A DNA stretch of 64,000 nt, taken from contig NC_134519.1 of NCBI RefSeq assembly GCF_027942865.1, positions 18,361,248-18,425,247 of the forward strand. Reading direction: 5' to 3'. Of this stretch, positions 23,145 through 37,900 are shown one piece after another. The stretch comes from Odontesthes bonariensis. Taxonomy: Eukaryota > Chordata > Actinopteri > Atheriniformes > Atherinopsidae. Made by a program: the position numbers and the translations under genes. The notes beneath the pieces were generated by a model. That model ran no database searches and was not told the DNA's origin. It saw nothing but the letters and a program-made list of their open reading frames with translations. Each line of letters begins with the position of its first letter. Position 1 is the stretch's first letter.

Positions 23145-26100
23145 AAGATTAAACAAAGACACTTACAGTCAATATCACACACAAGAAGTCAGGTCCTTGA
23201 AGAGCTATTGACCCATGCAAACAAAACCACACATACTACTTCCAGCAGCAGGACAAAATTAGACTGTTTAATATACAACTGGGTAAGATTTACAACTGAC
23301 AGGTTGAGTGAGTATTTCTCTGTTGCATTGTTACCATTTTAGAGCCAAAATGAAACAGTTTTATGTGTACCGACTACTATGAATACAACCTATTATATCA
23401 TAGTCATCGTCGTATTAGTAAGGGGAACCCAAAATAAGAATTGTATAAAAAATAATGTAAGCATTAAAATACCCAAAAAATACAAATTACTCATAAATTT
23501 AATAAAGGATTTTTTTTAAACTTTCATCAGTTCATGTGTGTCAGCTCTCTTCTGTACCTTTCCCACAATGCTATTTGTAGGTCAAACCACAGCTAACAAA
23601 GAAAAAACTCAAGTTATGAGCAGGGATGAAGCATTTAATCGATTTTACAATGATAAACAATGATTGGCCTCAGTCATGTGCGTCAGTCTTACCTGACCTT
23701 TATTCCAATAGAAATATATCACATATAAAGTCTAAATGTGTTACTCCTCAGTTAGTGTATAACCACGGTGAATTCACAGGACATAGGCTCAAGTGCCACA
23801 ATTCCAACATGAAAACATTCTTATTTATGATTTCAGTGTTTAGGAAAATTGATTTACTTTTATGAACAAACTGTTCTATCTATCATTTCACGTTCTTCCA
23901 TCTTTGCTTATTTTGTGTACATTTTTGCTAAAGTTGCTGTTCATAAACTGATTACTGATCTTGTTTTTTTGTTTTTTTTAATTGTATTTTAACTTTTGAT
24001 ATTGTTGTGCTTTCGAGGTCAGAAAGATTCTCGTACAGTGGAGGAGCTAAACCCTATGAGTGTTTGTAATGTGCATGTATCCACTTACTACCAATCAAAG
24101 CTCCATTACTACTGTGTTTTAAGGCATTAGAGATGTCAACATTGTTAAGGCATGTGTATTGTTTTCTCAGTCAAGGAAAATTAGAAAATGAATTCCTCCA
24201 GGCTGAAGTGGAGTGTGTTCACAAGGGGGTAAGAGAGGGCGGTGCTCACGTGTGGTGGTCAGGGGGTGGGTGCTGCTGCTGTTGCTGGGAGAGGTGGGGG
24301 GAGAGAGGGGTTGCCAAATTGTGCTCCGTCACTGGAGGATTATTTGCACAGACAGCTGAATTGTGGGGAAGAAAAGGTAGCATGGTGGCTCTGCCATTTG
24401 TTTTTACTTGCTGCAGCCTTTTACACAGACGTGCTGAGTACATATTTATTTAATATATAGACACATACTGTAGTTTTGACACATTTTACAACTGATGCTC
24501 ATAGTGTGGTTACAGCAGACTGCAATCCGCAGGGTATTGTGGTGCAGATACATAAAGAAAGAACAAGCTCACATATTTAGTAGAAACTTGGTATTTTCAT
24601 CTTGGCAAAAACGGTACATTAACTAAACCATTATGTGCTCGTATAGAAGTAACTATTGACTCTGTACAAAGAAACTCCTCTTTCTCTACTTACCTTTGCA
24701 TCCCCTCATTTCCCCATCCCTTGCAAGGAAATAGCAGCACAAGCACAGTTGAGGGCAGTTATGGCATTAGGACAACAGAGGCGTGGCTGGCCTCAAATGA
24801 GGGGACAAATTGTAGTGCAAGAAGCAGGGCTGGCAGTCAGCAGAGGCACATGGGAGGTGGCCCCTGAGCAAGCACAGCGGGGTCAAACCAGCCTCCCCAC
24901 CCTGTGAACAGGAAAGGTGTGTGAACTTTTTGCCTCGTCCCCCTCAGTCCATCATCCAGCAAATGGAGCACATCAGCCACACTGGGGGAGCGAGCCTGGC
25001 TGAGGTGGGAGTGGAGGTGCTGGGTGGTGGGGGTAGGTGAACACCTCACACAGGCTCCCTTTGTGCTATGGGTAGAGGTTACCATTACTGTGGGGGGCAG
25101 CTGCAACATGCAGTTAAACGCATGGGCAGAGAAAAATGGAGCAATACAAGGAGATGACCATACTGTGTGTCATTAACATGCTTGATTGGATTGCTCATTA
25201 AAATAAATGTGCCACCGCTCCTGATCAGACAAGATAAGAGATCTGTGCAGTGAGTTAAACCCACCTCTTCTGATACGGAAATAAACTAGACCAAACTTCT
25301 GCTTTCTGTTGATTTAGATGTTGCCTGTCTCAACTTGTTCAAATCATACCTGATCTAATTCATACTCTTTTGCACCCCTAGATAGGTGATAAAGGTATCT
25401 GTGTATTTTTGTAATTTTTTTGCAGATCTAATCACATTGAGATAGAGAGCTCAACGTGGTTTCCTGATAAGATAAAGCATAACTAACTCGTAAAAGAACA
25501 TATAACTACAATGTGAGTTGTCTCTTACAGGACCAAGTCCTCTCCCCTAAACATTGCAAGTGTATATTTTCTGTTTAATATTCACATTTAGACCATATCT
25601 GTGTTGACTGTATCCATTTTTTTTTTTGGTTTGAAACCTTTTTGTAAATGAAACACAACAACTGCAGTCATTTTGTCTTGAGTTTCAATCCAGTGTGAGT
25701 CCACTTTTTTCAATTTCATTCTAACTTGCTTTGCTCAAAGGTTTAGGCACTATAACTGGTTGTTCAGACACCAAATCTACTGTATTTGGGTACAGTAGAC
25801 TTTGGGTGAGAAAAAAAATAACTATACAAAAAAAAAACTATTGCCTTCAACTATACAATTACAAAATATGAACAATGCATATTGAAAAAAATATATGCTT
25901 AAGTGTACCCAGCATGTTTAAATATGGTGCCAAGGAGTCCTGACCCAGCATCAGGGAGTGAGACTGAGCTTTCATGGTTGCATTGCACAATGTCGTTCCA
26001 GTAAAATGGTTATAATACAAATGGACAGTATTTTCACAATTCACTTGCAGTTGTCTCATAGCCACAAGAGGTTGCATATTTTTCAAGTGAAACTGTAAGT

Positions 26101-29100
26101 CATCGTGGTCTTCATGATTAAATTACCCATTGTGTTGTATTTGAGAGGATAGTCTCACCAATCAGATTTCCAGAAATGCTTCTCAAGAGTTCTGTAATTG
26201 CCTTATTTGCCTTTTTGTCATTACACTCACAGCCCACCTATAGCTGCCATTATAGAATACTGATTGGTCCAATTTTATATAATGGACACTTTTGTATAGC
26301 CTGGAGTATGGAAGGCTGAATTCTCTCATGAGTATCATCTCACTAATTCTATAGTGTGAAAGCGACTTCTAGTATAATAATATCAACTCAGACCAGTGCA
26401 ATGGAAATATTCTAATATAGTAAATTCTAAGATGTGGTTATCATTTCAGAATTACTGACAAGGTCATAACTCAACAAGAACCAGAAAACATCTCACAAAA
26501 CACAGATTTTGATATGTTTTGTTGTCATCTTGCACTTTTGGTTTTGATGAAGTATTTATTCTAATGCTGTGTTTTGCATCTCAGCAACCATGCTGGCAAA
26601 ATTTAGTCTGTAATCTAATTAGGATGTCAATGATTGGACAGAATATTGAGGGGAAAAAGCCACAGATTTTGTCAGTCTCTGCAACTGATTTAATTAACTG
26701 CAAATCTCTTGCTGTGACCCCTGTAATCCTGTTTTTTTGCCTTTTTTCACCCTGTAAAAATTAAAGTTTAACTATAAATAGAGGTGGATAATGCAGTTGA
26801 CCCAAGGGGTTAATTCTCAGGATTTTGGATGCTTTCATCCCCTGGAGGCCCTCTGTCCATGCTCTCCTCAGGTTACATTACCATGAACCCAAGAACTACC
26901 ACAAGGAAATGAGTTCATATAGAGAAATTAAGCCAGGATTTGGTCTGCTTGGGCACCTTTGTAGGCACTCCCAACATGAGAGGCTGGAACAGACCATGCC
27001 AAAGTCCTCATTAATGCCGGGTCATGAGATAGTTAAATAATGAGAAAAAGTTTGGAATAAAAAGTGCAAACAGGATCAGAACATGTAGTATCTTTCTATT
27101 TTCAACACCTGACAGAAAGACAGAAAAGCATATGCCTTGAGAAGAGAGAAACTTAAATGAAATACCTCAATTAATACCAGATGAAAGAGCTTGCTGAGTA
27201 CAGCCAATCTGAGCTGTGTCCATACAGGCCACACAGCTGGCAACTTTGCTAACTAATTACTCCTTTACATAATCCGAAAATGTTTTTACATAATCCAAGA
27301 TACTGTTTACACATGAAAGCTTCTCAAGATTAGTATTATAAAGTACTTCACAGTGCCAAGATAAATATACATCATGTGCAAGGGACCCAACCGTTTTAGC
27401 TTTTTTCTTTCTACATTTGTTCGCCTAATCAAAATGCATTTGGTTAAATAGATATATGTGGCATGAGTACACATACAGAAGTCAACCAGCTGATGACAAG
27501 TAAGTAGCTCTTTATTCACTTTTCTTTATTTATTTTTTCCATGATGGTGACACTCAGACCCTGAGGCCATTGGATTTATGTCACACAAATATGATAAATG
27601 CATCATGCTACGTGTTCACACACCACAAGCCACATAAACTCTTTGAGTGCAAACAAACACACGTGTGTGCACAGCTATGGTTACACCAATTAAAAAAAAG
27701 ACAACTGATCGCCCGAGCAGCTGAGGGCTGGAGGTTTCACTAAAAGTGCTACTGTGGTACCTCCTGGGGTGTGGAGCTCTGAGAAAAGGGCCACAAATTT
27801 TTTTTGTTACTGTGGAAATCATGTAACACAAGACATTGCAACTCCTTGGCAGGTGCAAATTTTTGCTTCAAATACTGAGGAATGTAGTTTTGTGAAAAGC
27901 AGACTTTATCATTCTCCTAATCTGTCAACCTTTTTCAAAAAAATAGAAAAATAACCAAAACAAACGGGAATGGGAATAAAAATAAAACTTATAGAGTCCA
28001 TAATTCTAACAAAATATTAATAACAAACAGTTAAAGGGGAGAGATCATATTCCTCCACCAAAGAGAGAGTTGCGATAGAGTAAATAAATACCCATGTTGT
28101 TGATTCATGAGAAAAATAAATAAATAAAAAAAACAATTTCTCAGAAAAAGGGGATTTATTTGATGTCACATACAAGGAATAAAGCTGTTCACTTGAGATC
28201 AAATAAAGGACACATGTTGATTCCGCTTCTAAGCAGGACCTAAGACATTAGCCCTTTTCATACTGCCTGTTCAAAGTAGGACTAATACTCTTTTGCTGCA
28301 TGTTGGTGTCCTCTGTATGGATACAGAGGTGGAATGGGGGGTTATGGTTGATTCAAAGTTGATGCCCTGCTGATTCGCTTCTAAGCCAACAACAGATGTA
28401 GTCACAGAGCCAAATTTGTGTGTAAGTATAAGAGTGAGCAGTGGAACACACTGCTCGTACAAATAGCACTCTTGTCATTCTGTTGATAGCGTAAGTCGAG
28501 CTTGCTGTGTGTAAACACACACAGAAGTGGGCCTGATTCACCTCTTTCTGGTCTGCATGAATTACAAAAAAAGTGAAGAGTGGCCCTCAAACAAGTACAA
28601 TCTTTTTTCTGCCAATACAACACAACCACTGCGCAACCTCACCAGAGACCTTTGCTCTGCTAATTCAAGGCTAAAAGGGATGAAGGGGGGCAAAACAATA
28701 GGATCATGTTTGTCTTTATCTTAGTTATGATGTCAAATTGTGTTGTGTTGGTCATTTTCTTATTCGTGCCCTTGAATTTCAGAGTTTAATTTCCTTTTTA
28801 AAAAACAGGACAACATATTTTCTTAAATGTACTACAGTTCCTTATATAACAAGTGTATGTTTTCCTGATGATAAGACAAAGTTTCAAGTCTTCTGACTGA
28901 TTTATTGGAAAACCAGAAAGACATTTTTTTGAGTGAAATCTTACACCAAAGCCAATGCCTTATTTGGATAGTTTAGAAAAAAGACTTAACAAAAATTTTG
29001 TGGGTTCCTTTGCCTGTGCTCAACTTTTCTGTTAAGTTTTATGATATTCAGCTCAGTTGTTTTTGTGTAATTTTTCCGACAGACAAACAATAATCACTGC

Positions 29101-32100
29101 ATATTTTGGCAGAGATGTGAATTGAAAACAATGGCTTTGGGGAGGATAGAAACAATGAGCGAAATTTGCAACATTCAGCTATATTCATAAACTGATTTGT
29201 AGAATTTGTATCCCCCCTTATCCATTGAAATATAAACAAGAAGAACTGATAAATACAAGTTTACTGTAAGAGTCCCCAAGTTGTTTGGTGTGTGCATATG
29301 TGTGTAGCCTCACAGGAAATATCACACAGAGCCAAGGTATGAGTATGATGTAAGGATCGGGCTGTCCAAAATGTGATGTCTATACATAGCTGACTTTGTA
29401 AACAAGACTAGGCATTGTATAAATGCATTCACCTTTTATTCATGATGTCCTATTTTACTCTAGTCATCTTACAAGGTCAGCAATTTCCGCAGAGTCTTCC
29501 ACAAATCATTCACAGTGTGCAGACCTATCTTGAATCATTCTTGGTCTAACTGCACATGCCCCAAAAACTCTCCAGAACCCCTAAACCCCCAGCGCATGCA
29601 TTAATCTTGTACACTCGAGAGGGAAAAATCCAGCAGCTGCCAATGCAGTCCCACCCAGCAAGCTGTGTCCCAGGAGTTCTACTAATTCCAAGGTCATGTG
29701 TATGCCTCCACCCCTTTCCTCTCACCCTGTCTGCTTACCTCAGCCACAAGGGAAGAAGAGGAAGTGAGGGAGAAAATGGTAGAAGGGGACAGAGAATGCA
29801 AGGCTTTCAGAAGTAACTCTGTCACACAGACATTTGACTGTGAAGTGTTCGCAGAGCAAAAACTACTGAAGTGTGGTGGGGCATGTATTTCAGGAGGTGG
29901 GAGGACAGGGGAACCCTGGTGCTGTCTTCTGAGCTCTCTCCATCTTCAGTGATTGAATATTTCATTAGTGATGGCCAGACTGGTACCAAACATTCCTTAT
30001 ATCTCCCTCCTACTCTTCTTCCTTGTTTGTGGAAGAACAAAGGCTTCACCAAATGCTTTCTTTTGCACATTAGAAAATCTTGATATTGATTAAGTATCAG
30101 CTGTGCTTTGTCGCTGCAATTACAATTTTCTGATACATGATGCACGTATTAATTGGACAAGTATGCAATATGTGCACACATAGTACAATAACAATACATT
30201 TTCAGTAAACTATTAATATAGTGGTGAAAACATTTTTTTATAGGATTATACTTATTCAAGGTCTATATTCAATGGAAAATAAACCACAGTCAACACGTCA
30301 CATGTTGAAACTTAAAAATGCTTTTGTTTTAATTTGGAATTTACCTGTTAAATGTTTCGAAATTGTGGAATGGGGGACACATTTAATACTGTGCTTCTTA
30401 AGCATTTCATTTAACAAGAAGTTGGGAAGAGACCAACTACTGTTTTTAAGATAAAGATTTCCTGGTTATTAAGTCTGCATGATACTCGAAAAAAAAATCA
30501 GTTAATGTGTTACTCTGACCATAACTTGACTTATAATGCATATAAGCATGTTGGTACAACCAAAATAAAACAAAAACTGAGCCTCTCAAATGGTGGAAAG
30601 TGCTCCGCACATGCTTCAAAGTCACAAAAAGAAGTGATGACTACAGGGCAGTTTTCTATGTTGTCTTATTCCACTTCCAAATTAGCTCAGGCACAGAGAA
30701 GGAATCTACATTTCTATGTATTGTTTACATGTTTTTCACTTTGCATGTGTGCATACTTATAGCTTTCAGTCGTCTTTCCTAGCTGAAGTACATTTTACTA
30801 GTTTACATCAACTAACATGGAAAAAAATAAAATAGAATAAACTAGATTACCTACAAAAAAATATGCCAAGTTTTGTGGAAATGCTGGCTGACCAGATTTT
30901 GACCAGTAGTGAGATACTATCTTTATGAGAAGATCAAAGCGAAGTATAAGTACTTGCATTTGAGACTCGTCTAAGGTACTGTAAGTGTGCATGTTGCCTA
31001 CTACTCACATACTTTGTTCTACATGAGGGAAGTCTTTTGGCCCTGTTTTCTCAACACCTCTTTTCAGTGCTGGAAATGTGTTGAAAAGATGCCCTCTTTG
31101 TATTGGTTATAAGTGTGATGTTCATTTTAAGAAATAGCATCTTCTGTCAACAGCATGAACTTTACTGCTAACCTTGGATGTGCTTTGAAAAGTCAAACTT
31201 CGGATAGAGGCCTCGAAAATATTAACTTACAATTCTAACAAAGTACAATGCAGTGTTCCAAAATAGTGAAATTCACTGACAACAAACTCATCACCCGTTT
31301 AAAGTCATGTTCTCAACAAGAGGGCTCTTAACATGTAATGCGGCTAAGGCTTTGTTTTCCCAAGTAATCAAGTTTTCTTTTTGTCCCTTTGCCAACCCTA
31401 TGTTTAATTCAAATTCAATCAGCAAGTCCATATGTAGCATTTTTCTTTTTCTTTTTTTCAAATGAGGCCTGTGAGGCTGCCACATTAATCATCCACTTTT
31501 TGCCTGCTCTCTCTCCAGTATAGGCTCATTAGCTGAACCTGAACTGTTTCAGTCATAAATCCTTTTGAGGGCAGGCAATGGTATGTGACAACCATGGGAG
31601 AAATGATCAGCTGGGTCATCCACAGTGAATGAAGTTACCTACCATGGAGGGATGTGGGGACAAAAGGAGAAAAAAAAGTTAGGTGTCAATAAGCCCTAGA
31701 ATCCAATTCTTCAGCCCAGGTTGGTGGGTAGTGGGACCCTGACAGTGGGAGATAAATGGAAGGGAATTATCTACTCACTCGGCCAGATAATTGCTCCATT
31801 TGGCCCTGAGTTAGAGAATAGGCACTAATTAGCTCCCTGCAGTCCCCTAGAACTTCACTCCTCCCCCAAAAGAAAACACCCTCACACATGTTGGAGGTTT
31901 AACCAACTGGGTGACTTTGATGACACCTAAAAAGTTGAGAAACCTTCAGCCAGTTGGCAGGATATCTCATTTGATTTTCCACTTTAAAAGGGTGTAAGGT
32001 TCAGTGTTAGTTTGGTGCATGTTAACTTTCACACAGTCAGGTCAGTGAATATTCAGGTCGACGCTGTACTTTAGCAAGGTTTTTGGAGTTTTAAGTACGA

Positions 32101-34380
32101 TTGTGAAATGTACTTATTGGATTTTTGTTGCAAAGACAGTTGACAGCTTAATGGAAAATACGAAGCAACAGCAGCAACAAGTTAGCTTAGCTTAATATAA
32201 AGTGTGGAAACAGAGAAATCTCTAATTTCTAACTTGATTTATCTAATTTCTTTAGTCTATACAAAAGTCAAATCATTAAAACTGGGCCAATCCTCTAAGC
32301 TAATTAGTTACTGCCCATTTTATCCTCTAGCTTTCAACCTGAAAACAGACATGGGTACTATCTAAGATGGGGATCTATAAGTAAAAAAAAATCCTGTAAT
32401 TTCAATTAAACCACATCAAACTCATTTGTCCCATTACCATCACTACTCTGTGATTTCAATGTACATTCCTGTTTAGATGAAGCAATAAAAAGGAAATGGA
32501 CATCCAAGTTGCTTAACCAAATTTGAATGACCTTTTGGCCTCTTATCACTTAACAGTAATAAAAAGGAAAGGCACCATCATCATTGATTGGCAGTTTTCA
32601 CCATCAGTCGGGGGTCCATTTACAACTGAACTTCTCTAATTAGCATTCTGTTTATTTGTTCTCACAGTTCAAGAGCAACAAACCTCAACCGTTTCCTCCT
32701 GTTTCTGGTGTGATCTATAAATCCAGAGTCTTGTCAGTAGTCTGACCTGCAAATGAACCTGCAGTTTCAATTGCAGCCAAATTCTTGTCAAATATTTGCC
32801 CATTTATCTATCTAACTATCTAATTGAGGCAAAACTATTGCTCCTTTGTTGCACTTTGATGTTCTGTTTGCAAAGTACAGAGGCAGATTGGGGGGTCAAC
32901 ATGGGGGACCAAGGCACTCTAAACATTGACGCTCTTGTCACTGCTCTGATTCCACAACACTGGAATGCTGTTTGGAGGCACTCACTGAAACGTTGCAACC
33001 CCACCTATGTTTGGTTAGTATGAAAGTGCAATGGTGTTTTTGCAGAGGCGAGAGTTTTTTTGCAGTCTAAAATCATACTCTCTATGTGTAAAACATGCAA
33101 TGTTGTTAGCTATTTTGTACATGCGGCATGGTTGGCAAGTGCATAAATTATTAAGCCTTCTGTGAAAGCTGTTGAAAATCTTGGGATCGCAAATTTAGAT
33201 AGCTGGCCAGCCCTCTTGATTTAAAGACATCTAAAAAAAGAGGACATAAAAGTTTCAGTGGAACAGAAGGGACTTCTCTGGGGAAGATAACCTCCAGCAC
33301 TGACAGCAGAGGAAGGCGGTGACAGCTTTAATGCTCATGACTGCGTCTCTGAGAGGAGACTACATAGGGACCCCTGACACGTGCTGGCCTGCAGAGAGTG
33401 ACTCAGCTCTGGACTGCTGTTTGGGTTGAGTGGGGTGAAAGTAGGTGATGATAGCTGGAAGGATAAAGGGGTTGCAAAAGGTTTAAAGCTTTGTGATAAC
33501 CACCCTAACAACTTCTCATGTTAGCCTTAGATGGGATGAAGACAGCGGGCCACAGGGGACATGGCATGAATGTGACGCTGCATGAAATGTATACATGTGT
33601 TAATAACTGAGTTAGTTGTCTGCAACATTATGAACCACTCTAAAGGCATTAAGCTTCTCCGCCTCACCTGGCAATCACAAGTTTTCCATTAAAGACTCAG
33701 GTTCAGGTTCATATTTTCATATTTGTGGAGATCCATCTCATCTGTCAACTGTTTGTTTGAAGTGATTTAAGATATCCCAATGTAACCACAGGAACTAAGA
33801 GCTGTGGAGATTTCATTGGCAAATGGGTGGGGATAATGGAAAAGGCACACTAGGAAAATAAACTGCAGCCATTGATCCCTGTATGCAATACAATCCTTTC
33901 TCAAACTCCGCTGTTTATGGTTGTTGGGATTTCTTTCTGCAAGTGTGACATATTTCTAACCCCAAACATATGACTGCTCTTTTGAATGAAAAGATTATTG
34001 AGGATAATGATTTGTCTATTGAACAGCTAGGTTCAAGTGCAGGCAAACTTGCAGTTGCTAAACAATGCCAGTTTAGCAGTGGTCCTCAGAGACAGTGGTA
34101 GCCTATATCATTAAGTCATTAGTCATTTGTTTTGTTTTTTAAAAAAAAAGAAAAGAAAAAAACAGAAATTCATCACTTTTCGCTGTGAAAAAGGTTTGTG
34201 TATATAAGGGTCATGAAAACATAAAGATTTACTAAAACATTGATTGGAAATGTGTTGTTCACTACACTCATTATACCTTTAAAGTCAGATATTATGAGCA
34301 TTATGTAACTTCAGCAGGATTTAACCCAGTTTTGGTTGTTTAAATTCAAATAAATCACCCCGTAAAGTCGATATTGGTGA
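23145..34380. other. Gene-free stretch; GC-richer islands
   Basis: About 11 kb without a recognisable gene; all open frames are at most about 110 codons and match nothing known. GC-richer, non-repetitive islands occur near 24200-24420, 24720-25090, 29560-29940 and 31700-31900. The island at 24720-25090 includes an exon-like block after CCCCCTCAG but gives no recognisable protein. A 9-bp-arm palindrome (CCTCTGTAT-GG-ATACAGAGG) lies at 28310-28329. Confidence 0.5.
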
Positions 34381-34482
34381 GTTGAGAATGTGTCACACAT
34401 CACCTCTGGGAGAATGAGCGTAGCAGAGCTAAGCAAAGTGGATGGAGCTGATAAAGCTGGATTGTCTGGCTGTAATCAGAAC

Positions 34483-34525
34483 CAGATGTGGTCAGGCCCT
34501 CGCCACGGTGGTCCGACCACATCTG
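34483..34525. promoter_or_regulatory. Candidate regulatory dyad inside a GC-rich island
   Basis: CAGATGTGGTC (34483-34493) is repeated as its perfect reverse complement GACCACATCTG (34515-34525), with a 21-nt spacer. The spacer contains a further GTGGTC, which forms a second small palindrome GTGGTC-C-GACCAC (34508-34520). The words combine an E-box (CAGATG) with GTGGTC/GACCAC, which resemble GLI or RUNX half-sites. The surrounding 34380-34640 is unusually GC-rich for this desert. An enhancer role is inference only. Confidence 0.35.
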
Positions 34526-34865
34526 CTGTTTCGGGAGGAGGGGGCGGAGGGGGAGTCGCAGCTGGATGACCTCTGACCCAAAGAAGGGAACCACGAGCCA
34601 AGGTTGACAGCTGCCATGGACAAAGCAGGCGACCTGCTATCATCTCCTTTATTCACATGGTTTACGACTCTGCTTAAAAGTTTAGAATAAACCCAGTTAA
34701 ACTGGGCTACTTTTTCTTTTTGATATAAATAACATTATTAGAATTATTCATATTCCTATGTTATTATTATTTACTTCATACTAAGATACTATGATTGTGT
34801 TTTCTTCCAAAAACAAGAACATTTTTTATTATCTTTACATAATGATCATATGTGCTTATGAAGTC

Positions 34866-34910
34866 TCACACACACACAAATATGAATATATATATATGTA
34901 TATATATACA
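34866..34910 (+). repeat. CA/TA compound microsatellite
   Basis: A short (CA)n run is followed by interrupted (TA)n. Simple sequence with no coding content. Confidence 0.85.
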
Positions 34911-37900
34911 TTTACTGAACAGTGATAAGTACTTCTGAATCCCCCCTGTAAATGATTGTAGCTTTCTATTCAAGAGTGACATTTGTAAAAATGCAAAACA
35001 TTCATCATCTGCTGCACATTACATAATTAAGAGACTGAGTATCAGGAGACAACAAAGTGAAAACTACTATTCAACGGTTGTCCTCTGTGGGTCTATGTTG
35101 GAAATCATGGTGTTGACCCAGGAACACTTCTGAAGAAAATTGTCAGTAAACATAGTTTATAGTTTTCTTTTACAAATAAATGTCAAAACTCCACCATACA
35201 ACGAAAAAACATTGAAAAAGATCCCAAACTCTCTTGCTTATTCAAAAAGACAATGTCACACTCTGCATGTATTGCAACAGCACAGAAAGTCAAGATGCCC
35301 AGCTGGCCCTCCTGCAGTGGAATCCTGTTGCCTACTAAAAAAAATTGTGAAAATGATAATTTGATAATGAAAATTTGTCAAACGAGGGCCTAAACTTTGT
35401 TGGCCAATGAAATTTCATTTTCAAAACTATGTCAAGAAGTCTCCTCAGTTCCATCTTTCAGAGTGTTGTTTAAATGGAGGGGGGTTGATCACTTTTCCGG
35501 CTTCAATTTGAAAATGGGCATTCATTTTTCTAAAATAAATTAATCTTTTCAATTTCAAAATCATGTATTATCTTTATATTTTCTTAGGTTTAAGACAATA
35601 TTTTAAAATGCATTGGAGCCTATAGCTCTTTACTGTTGAGCAATCTCACACTTTAATCAAATATTTGTTGGATGTGTTTTACATGTGTCAGCAGCAACCC
35701 ACAGGGTAACACCTCATTTCAACCAAAAGGATGATAGAAATAAAGGCCTTTCATATCAGGTCTTGATTGATAAAGTAGGCAGGCAGTCAGACGTATCTCC
35801 CCATACTTGAGAACTGTGAGGTCCAATGATAGGGGTAAGTCATCATCACCATGGCAGCCAGCGCTCTATCTCCAGCACTTGATGATGGAATTGCCATAAA
35901 AAAAGAGATGTATCTGTCCTCACAGCATCAGAGACAAACGAGGTGCTGTGTAAATATCACCATGACGATCTGTCTACCTAGTTTCAATGCTTCAGGTTGC
36001 CCATAATTCCTTCCCTGAACCCCCTCATTTTACTTCATTGAAGGTATGCATTTATCAAGAGGGAGAGACTTAAATCATTTCTTGCACCAAAGCTAGGGGT
36101 TGGAATGCCATGGCTGATATGGATGAACACGTACGCACACAGTTTTTTTCTTTCACTGTTTAAGTTCATTCTTTTTATTTTTTTTCCAAACAAAGGAGAA
36201 AAAGACATGCATTTGTATTCCCATTTAATATTCAAAAACTTTCTCACCTGCATTTTTTAGATTAGATATTCTATGTGTCATTATGTCAACATGTAGTAGG
36301 GTTATTTCTGCAACCTTGTCCAAATGACAGTTTGACTGAAAGTAAAAACTGTCTAACTGTCTAATAAATGAGTTCAAGTGAATTACTGAGACGAAAAGTT
36401 GTAGCCAAATGTCATTTGATACCGCTTCACTATATATGCAGTTTTATATTATGAACTACTGTCTGACTGGAAGTTCACGTTTGCTCTTTGGGGTGACACA
36501 GACACACCCAGGGAAACACCTGTATCATGTAAACAGATTCAAAGCACAGAAGCCTTCTAAGGACAACCTTACTGTTCAACTCAAACAAAGTATCATTAAT
36601 TATTAGACTTGTTGTGACTTGTTTTTGGCTTTGGCCTTTTTTTTTTTTTAATTCTATCAACAACTCCAATGTTATCGCATATAGAGTTTAACCACATATT
36701 CAAAACACTTTGAGCACTAGAAAAGCAGTTACTCTCTGTTTGTCACCAAAAGAATTTAGGTAATTGTTTAGAATCAGAGGGTAATGTGATTTCTTCTGAA
36801 ATCCTGTTATCAGTGCCCAGCACTCCATTACATAAGACTGATAACACCCAGGACAATGCCAGAAGTAATGAGAGAAGACAGAGAGCACAGGCAACTCCTT
36901 CAGACCTCAGGCATTTCCTTTTGGGATATCCCCCTATTATGACCTTCGATAGTAAAAGGAGAGATGGTGGAGAGGAAAAAATGAGTGTAGAACTTGCAGA
37001 GTCCATTAGGACGCATCCTCTTGAGGGTTCGAGGGTAGTAAGCTACACTGACCTCTAATGTGTTTGAGTGACAAGCAGTCAGCGCCGGATCAGCCGGAGA
37101 GGAGTGTCTGGAAAGAGGCCCTTTTTCTATTGTTCTGGCTATGCTCCCTGCCATGCTTCAGTGAGGGCAGGTGCTTTGGGGTGTCAAAATAGGAAGACCC
37201 ACGGACAGGCTTGGCTGCTGTCCATGCTCTTCTGATATATGACAAAAGCTCCACTCTCACCTCAATACAAAAGGGAGACCAGAAGTGAGAGCAGGTCGCT
37301 TACAAATAGCTGCTGGAGATGCTGTGCTTTAACTGGGAAAAGGCTGACCTACCTTTGGTCCCAAATGAGTGAGTCCTGGAAAGATTTTCTCAACTCCTCT
37401 TTTTGATGCCAATCTATAGGTCACGGTCACGGCTATCTTTCCATGGGAGATGATCACAGTCTAAGAAAGTGTGTTAGCATTTTTTGTCTTGACTAACAAT
37501 AAATAGCTTTCCCTAATAAATGTTAAGACTGATCTAAAAAAAAATCAACTGATCAAACAAAGCACATTCAATACAAAAGCTAATTCAATATATGAAAATT
37601 GAATAAAAGTAATAAAACAAATGACACATCCGAGCAGCACACTTTCCAAACAACAACCAAAAGAAAGAGCCAAGTTCTTATCAAAGACCAAGTGATTATT
37701 TTCCACAAGACTTTCCTGTCGGGATGTTATGAATGTCTCCATGCACGGTGGTCAGTGATAAATGGTGTCACTTTTGCTGTGCTGATGTCATTCAACAACC
37801 TCTAGGACCAGCTTCCCCTTCAGTGAGTAATGCGTGTGTATGTATGTCCCAATATGGCATGAATGACTTTGCGGTTCCATATATTCCATCACTGCAAGTC

